From Lepas anatifera (taxonomy: Eukaryota; Arthropoda; Thecostraca; Lepadidae): a stretch of DNA of 64,000 bases. Below, piece after piece: positions 58,145 to 64,000 of this stretch; the first letter of the stretch is position 1; each line of letters opens with the position of its first letter. A program made the position numbers and the translations under genes. The notes beneath the pieces were generated by a model that saw only the letters and a program-made list of their open reading frames with translations, was not told the DNA's origin and did not search any database. Location: positions 682,001 to 746,000 of the forward strand of contig JAOTON010000043.1 in assembly GCA_034440635.1 (NCBI GenBank). The letters are read 5' to 3'.

Positions 58145-58380
58145 AGGCGGATCCAGGGGGCACGTGCCCCGCCCCCCCATCGACCCTCGGCGCCCCCTGA
58201 AATGGTCACAGCGCCCCTCTGAAGGCTGATGCCCCCCGAAATGTCGCTTCCCCCAGGATGCAAAAATCGGCGCCAACCGATAGGATTTTGTGCCTACCTG
58301 ATAGAATTTTCCGGTCAAACGTGGCGCCCCCTGGTCCGGATGGCGCCCCCCATCCCCGATCGGCAATCCTGGATCCGCCT
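58145..58380. mobile_element. GGCGGATCC-TIR short element (family G), copy 2
   Basis: Perfect inverted ends AGGCGGATCCAGG and CCTGGATCCGCCT, extendable by a TA pair outside. The 236-bp interior is rich in GGCGCCCC and aligns in part with 15693-15921 (CCTGAAATGG, TGTCGCTTCCCC, CTGATAG). There is no coding capacity and no clear TSD. Confidence 0.78.
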
Positions 58381-58975
58381 AAGGTAGCATTCCTATCAAA
58401 CACCACACCTTGGTGCAAGGTTACGCGACAGGTTTTGGAGAAAAAGCACCACAAAATATCACCCGTTCAGCTCATATAGAAGCCAAGCAGCACTCGCATC
58501 CTGGAAACCAAACACTTCATCGATCGCCTGGTTAGCCATATGGCGACCCGTGTTTAGCAATGCATGCTGGGCATGTGAGGCTATAGTGTGGGGATCCAGA
58601 CAGCATGCCCAGCAGCATGTTGACCCGCGCCCGATGGGGAATGGGCTCACCTTGGCCTGACACTGCTGGGAGTGCGCTTCCGGAGGTGCCTCTGCACCGT
58701 GCACTGATGAAAGATTGCCGACGGGTCGTCTCCGACGGACCCCGCATAGGTGTCCGGTGCCCGCCCTGATTATCATCGACGTCACTGCTCCTTACCGACG
58801 TCTGCCTCTGCATGACTCGATAAAAACCACATCGCTGATAACATCGAATCCCGTACTGAGTTTTCAGAGTGCACGACCCCTTTGGTCCTATGATCGCAAG
58901 TTGATATTAAAGCCGTGGCTTTGGGATCGCCGCGACCCGACATTTCAGCATCCAGCTCCAACGGTTCCAGTAGAG
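58381..58975. other. Anonymous region, no supported feature
   Basis: Overlapping minus-strand ORFs at 58459-58813 show no recognisable domain. Confidence 0.5.
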
Positions 58976-59433
58976 TTAAAGGGAATGTGGCACCTTGGTC
59001 GAATCCTGGAATTTAGTGAACTTAGGCGTACTTTTAGCCAAAAATGATGAAACCACTCATGATTTCTCTGAAAAATGTTCAATAGGCTCAATATTTTGTT
59101 TCTTAAAAATACTCCTCTAGGAAAATAGACAAATATCTGCCTGTGGATGATGTCATGATCTGGCAACCACTACCATACTTGAAATGCTTTAAGGGCTTCG
59201 ATTGGCTGATGCTCACCGTGACGTCAGCATATGTCGTCACACCAGCAGCTCACAACAATGGTCGCCCGGCGAGGGGTTGATGAGGGGTTGGTGTCAGGTA
59301 GGTTTTAGCTTTTTTCTACGGAAATATCGAGTTCCAAGACAAATGATATATGAAGTACCGGGTTTTCCGACTTGCTTTACAACCTGGATATCTCAGTTAA
59401 AATCACGTTATGAAGGTGCCACATTTCCTTTAA
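58976..59433 (-). mobile_element. Family A element, copy 3 (complete, 458 bp)
   Basis: The ends are TTAAAGGGAATGTGGCACC at the left and the complement of TTAAAGGAAATGTGGCACC at the right, a near-perfect terminal inverted repeat of about 21 bp with TTAA at both extremities (58976-58979 and 59430-59433). It is inverted relative to the copies at 194 and 51036 and is the reference for their structure. TGACGTCA lies at 59219-59226. TTAA target sites suggest a piggyBac-type MITE; this is inference, since no transposase is present. Confidence 0.85.
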
Positions 59434-60939
59434 CGCCCCGGAGTTCGTGACCAGCTACCGCGGGGTCTTGAGTCACGCTCTTGCCCAAGGAGGTTTTACG
59501 TGAAGGCTGTACCTGCAAACTGATCCCAAATGACGCGCTTTCGGACCATTTTCAATTTACCACATGTCAAGGTAGAGGAATGAAGCCTTCACAGACCGTG
59601 TCAGAATTATTGCATGTATGAGAAAACGAAAGGCGCTTCCTCAAATTCCTTTTTATTTTGAAGTATCCGTAACTTCCTCGATTTGCACTGAAAGCATATT
59701 TCTTAAAGGCAATACGTAATTTCCAAGCACCTAACATTTTTATTGTTAAGAAGTTTGAAAAGCGTATACTTCCAATACATTTCGCGCGCATTATGGTCCA
59801 CTTAGACCTGCAAACTCGATTGACCCTGACAATATAATGGCACTTATCTGTTCTGTTTCTATCAACATCGCTAATGAAGGCGACTTAAAAAACAAGAACA
59901 TGTCCGCCCACTTGGTATGTAAATCCACTAGCCAGTTTAAAACAGGACCAAGCACTGATTCGAATTACGGTAACATTAGCGGGACGAAGAATTCAAGACT
60001 CCAAAGTCACATCGCAATCGAAACTAATGCGAGTGTGGAATGCTTAGTATGTACTCGGCTGTCTGAGACGAGGCCTATAAAATTTGCCCAAGGCTACATT
60101 TTCTATGGGAAATGAATAAAACAATAATTTAGACCACGGAAGAGCACTATTTATACAGAGCCCAGACCATCTGAACGCTGGTGCAGTACAGCCATAGTGA
60201 AATAATCCCAAAATGCATGCACCGTGATTTTGTTGGCATTTATAGCAAACGTCCAATTCATCAGCGTGGCCTTCCGAAAGCCGTGGATATGAAAACGATG
60301 ATAAGAAGGCTGCGGGAGGGGCCGGTGTAGGATCAGGATGGCTGAGGACGATGAGCAGCACGGCAGGACAGCGCAGCCAGCCAGGCGCAGGTGCTCCCGG
60401 CCCTCTGGGTGGGACAAGGATGTCAGAAGAGGGGAAGCACGAGTGACGCCAAAAATAAACCCACAGAAGGAAGCCGAGCAAAACGACAATGTAGCTTTAG
60501 AATATCAACTCAGTATTCAAGTTGGAACAACATTAAGTCCATCAATTTCTTATCGAATATCACACTAGTCCTTCCCTAGCGGTCGAACACTGGCCAAACC
60601 GGACCTAGGCAAGAAAACACACCTTTTTTAAACTATCTTTGCAAAATGTTTGTTGAATTTTGATGATAATAGCAGTCCCAGAGCTCTTCGGTGATTTGCA
60701 CAAAGACGATGTGACTGAAAGTTATGCTGCAGAAATCGGCAGTTTTCACATGATTTTTCTCATGGAGGCGAAGCAATGGAGGTTGGCACAGTGGAACTAT
60801 ATCTGAGGAAAAAGCAAAAACACCCAGACCATCAACACGTTCACAACCCGTTGAAAGAAGACCACCGAGCCATACCTAACATCCATGGCTTTGCTCGGCG
60901 GCCACGTATGGTGATTAAATTGACGCGTCCATACAGAAG
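59434..60939. other. Anonymous region, no supported feature
   Basis: ORFs at 59837-60115 (92 codons) and 60044-60489 on opposite strands have no recognisable domain. Confidence 0.5.
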
Positions 60940-61068
60940 CGGATCCAGGGGATTCAAAGCGACCGTAACCCCGTCAATTTTAGCCAGTTCCCGACTATCT
61001 AAACAGTCACTTTTACCGATTTCACCTCGGTTACTCGCTCTCCCCCAGTGCTTGGTTAAAATCCGCCT
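60940..61068. mobile_element. GGCGGATCC-type short element (family G), decayed
   Basis: AGCGGATCCAGGGGATTC at the left and AAAATCCGCCT at the right form imperfect inverted ends around about 105 bp, including a CTCCCCCAG motif similar to the 48683 copy. Confidence 0.55.
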
Positions 61069-62956
61069 ATGCGTCTAATGAAAAGACATTAAAACCGACC
61101 AGCCATTTTATATGAGACACAAATGGAGAACTGCACCGATGAATTCATGTCGCAGCCTGGTACACATCCCATAAAGGTGAGGCCATTTTTTGTATGTTCA
61201 TAGATATGGACCAACATCAAACTAGAGCCGGTCCAAACTCAGGTTTCAGATTTGGACATCCAGCGGAGTAACCACTGCTACAACTAATTACTTCAGTACT
61301 GTGTAATTATTTCGTATCAATAAATGACCCTTATTCACACACATCTTCAACCACGTCAAAAAATATGCTGCGGAGACAGCGTCGGTACCACGAAGGAGCG
61401 AAACGGACCACCGTAGGGGGGCGTCTCAGAATGTCGCGGCTGGCTGCCACACATCATACAGAAGACACTTGCTGGGGGAGCTGCCGACAAACCAGGTTTC
61501 TGGGATGAGCCGTTTGACAGCAGAAGAAACTGGTCTCGCCAACGCGCTCCCGGTCCCGAACAGGAACGCCATCATGTCAAACTGCAGCACCCTATTTGGA
61601 GGTGGACAGGTGGGCAGTGCCGTCTAGAACAGAGGGTGGGACCAGAATTAAGATCAGTGGGCATGGGTCACCTCTGGCACCAGACACCCATTGAACTTCC
61701 ACTGACCCTGTGCTGTCGGCGGGGGCCCCTCCGTTGGGCGCTGGCCTGTTTTGCATTGTACGTGCCTATCGAATGCTCTCGTTATGCTGGTGATATCTGA
61801 CTTAATATCGCACGACCTTGGCGATCCTTGTGCAGAGGCTGGCCAGTGAGACCTCGCCATCACGTCCGCAGCTTCTGCCTACCGCCACGCCTCCGTACAT
61901 GGCCTGCAGTACCTCGGGGCGCCAGCGCCTGTCTTCACACCCAGAGGAATCCGGCGCCCTGTTTTACAAGAGCACAATGGCCGACCGAGCCGGACACCCA
62001 GCCGACAATATGGATCGCTACCGCCAGCAGACGCAGCCCGGGAAAATCGCGTCCACTGCATTCCGGACGCTACAAAATACACTCGTGTGCATTTGAATAC
62101 TCTGTAAAATGACAAAAATTCAGACAAAAAGTCAGCCAACACTGCCGACAGCGCGTATCTCCCCGGGTCCAAAATATAAACAGGTTTGCATCTGTTCCTA
62201 ATAGTAAAAGGATCTTGCTGAATTTAACGAGACACATACTGTTGAAGTTACACTGTGTCGCCCAGTCTCTTCCCGCTGGTGGAAATTTGTCCCATTTTAC
62301 AGTTCTCACCAAAACCTCTCGGAACTTGAACCCATGGACTGAGGCTCAACATGCAGATTATCTATTCACTCACCAAACAGCTCAACATATGAGCTCCAAG
62401 TTCCCAGAAGACCCATGGTGCCATAATAAAGCATCATGAAGTACTAGCACTCCAAACCACGGTTTGACCAGCGATTTGTTCCAGGTCAAGTCATCTTGCC
62501 TCTGTGCCAAAGATGATGGCGACATTTTCCAGCGCCTGAGTTTCTGCAGCGTGACGTGGTAATCGGCCGTGCCGAGCGTACCCTCCAGTCCAATTGTTGT
62601 GTGAGTATATGCAGGATTTGACCAGCTGTTCCCAACCCTCACGGCGTGGTGGCCACTTTCCTACAGTCAGGGGACTTTATCACCCTACCTCTAAACATAA
62701 GAACTGATTTATACAGAAGTGGGGTGAATTGGTTTCCAATCTCGGCTGCGCCTGTTTACACATTTTTGGGAATATCACTGTGTAGAAAACGAAGATGGAG
62801 GAAGCCAATGTATTCATTTAATTACCCTCAGCCATTCCACAATCATCATCTACACTACCAGCAAGACGACCAAAATATTTTTCCTCATGTTTCATCAATC
62901 TTATTTATCTATACTCACCATCGTCAAAAGGCCAGCTTCACGCAGAAATACTGACC
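61069..62956. other. Anonymous region, no supported feature
   Basis: No supportable gene or repeat; ORFs near 61818-62172 overlap on opposite strands. Confidence 0.5.
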
Positions 62957-63165
62957 AGAATGGTATCGGCTTGATTAGGCCAACGCCCCAAAAGATCGGA
63001 AATCGCTTGAAATCTTGCAAAAACATCTGGGGGACTTTATTACAAAATCTGTTCCGGGCGTCACGCCCTCAAGCTAAGAAAGTCTGCCGTCGCAGCAATT
63101 GTCTCGTTATTCAAAATGTATTCAGGGCTCGAAAAGTACGCTGAAGGTAGGATGCCATGACTTGC
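62957..63165 (+). repeat. Dispersed repeat family H, copy 2
   Basis: Related to 12720-12940, through GAATGGTATCGGCTT, GATCGGAAATCGCTTGAAA, ATTCAGGGCTCGAAAAGTAC, GCTGAAGGTAGGATGCCAT and CCAGTCCC. The boundaries are uncertain. Confidence 0.5.
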
Positions 63166-64000
63166 CAGTCCCCAATCAATAGGAGCTGCCTAAAAGCTTT
63201 TAACGGCTAGGAAACGGCTAGTTTGGGTGGTAAATATAGCAAAATTAGGAACCGACAGGTTGTCGAACTAAACGTTGAAAATGAGTTAGTCCGGTACGTT
63301 GCCTGGGCTAGTCTCGATTCTATTCCCAATGCAAAGGTCAAGGAGGATTTGAATACCGTGGAAAACCCAATGAACAAAAGTAGCGAAACTGTTAAAATTG
63401 TGGGCAATTTCACTTACAAGGCTGACTACACAAAATACTACTACTACTACGGACAACAGAGAACGAAAAACTGTCAGAATAGAAGCCGTTACTCACTTCG
63501 TTCGTCATCGGCTTCTGATCGACCAGCACGGCTCGATTCCGCGCGTTTCCGCAAAGGCTGAACGGGGTGCAACCACTCGCAAAGCAAACCAAAATCATTG
63601 GAAAATACCCACGGCTTCTGATCAACATCCACCATTTGAGGATCTGAGGGTAAACAGGGCGAGGTTCCTCACCTGGAAACTTGAGGAGGGCAGGGGCGAT
63701 TGTTTTCGTTCCGACATCCTGGAAAGTTAGCAGCTGAAGTCTCAGGGAAAGCGTCGAAGAGAGTCGTCGCCCCTAAACTGCTGATGACATTACCCGGATT
63801 ACACCCGAAAGTGTGGTACGAAAACCGGACCACCATGAATACATGTCCAACCATTCCACTCCAGTTATTGTATAAAAAATGCACTAACGATTCATCGATT
63901 CCAGAAGTTTTATATTTAAGCTCCAGAAACATGGGATCCGCGAAATCCTTGCTTTGCTTTTGCAGTTGCTATTTTAAGAACTTTCGGCGTCAGCTCGTCT
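63166..64000. other. Anonymous region, no supported feature
   Basis: The plus-strand ORF at 63223-63561 (112 codons) begins MGGKYSKIRNRQVVELNVEN and looks more protein-like than most here. It has no recognisable domain, so it is not called as a gene. Confidence 0.4.

Overview
This is eukaryotic, repeat-dominated DNA from a metazoan genome, most likely a non-vertebrate animal. The signs are tRNA-derived SINEs whose tail resembles the MetaSINE-type ending of many invertebrate SINEs, a Tx1/L1-clade LINE, an 8-bp-TSD hAT-type transposon pair, several TIR-bearing short elements, long GA/CT microsatellites and minisatellites. There are no operons, bacterial-style genes, rRNA genes or convincing stand-alone tRNA genes. 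I cannot name the species. No host protein-coding gene could be supported with confidence; one low-confidence host ORF is listed at 52655-53371 (minus).

Layout. 1-4918: a SINE inside a TTAA-flanked TIR element (family A), a related family B element at 1790-2787 with another SINE inside it, a GA/GGGA microsatellite, and a third SINE with target-site duplication (TSD). 4919-29127: mostly anonymous sequence with degraded repeats (family B at 10661, a short family H at 12720, a GGCGGATCC-TIR element at 15693, a GA tract at 18423, a decayed SINE at 20925, a 119-bp tandem duplication at 26285) and a CpG-rich stretch around 24000-25460. 29128-42650 is the most informative part. It holds two nearly identical long hAT-like non-autonomous elements (29136-31585 and 33558-42352), each with a perfect 8-bp TSD. 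The second sits in a 352-bp TIR element (D), which sits in a short palindromic repeat (C), and it has itself been split by a nearly full-length 6.5-kb LINE (34433-40967) with a 14-bp TSD. This gives a readable four-layer insertion history. 42651-64000: an intact SINE (43560), a second copy of repeat C in inverse orientation (46365), a 0.6-kb polypyrimidine tract (47397), minisatellites at 48326, 52640 and 56084, more GGCGGATCC elements, more family A/B elements and two strong hairpins.

The only clear protein-coding unit is the LINE. ORF1 (coiled coil plus RRM-like nucleic-acid binding) and ORF2 (APE-type endonuclease, reverse transcriptase, C-terminal CCHC zinc knuckle) would act together in target-primed reverse transcription. 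ORF2 is broken by a 1-nt shift that leaves an ATGA stop/start overlap just before its C-terminal domain. The SINEs have no enzymes and would depend on a LINE. The hAT-like, D, A/B and GGCGGATCC elements carry no transposase here and would need enzymes supplied elsewhere. All family assignments come from reading motifs, without database searches.
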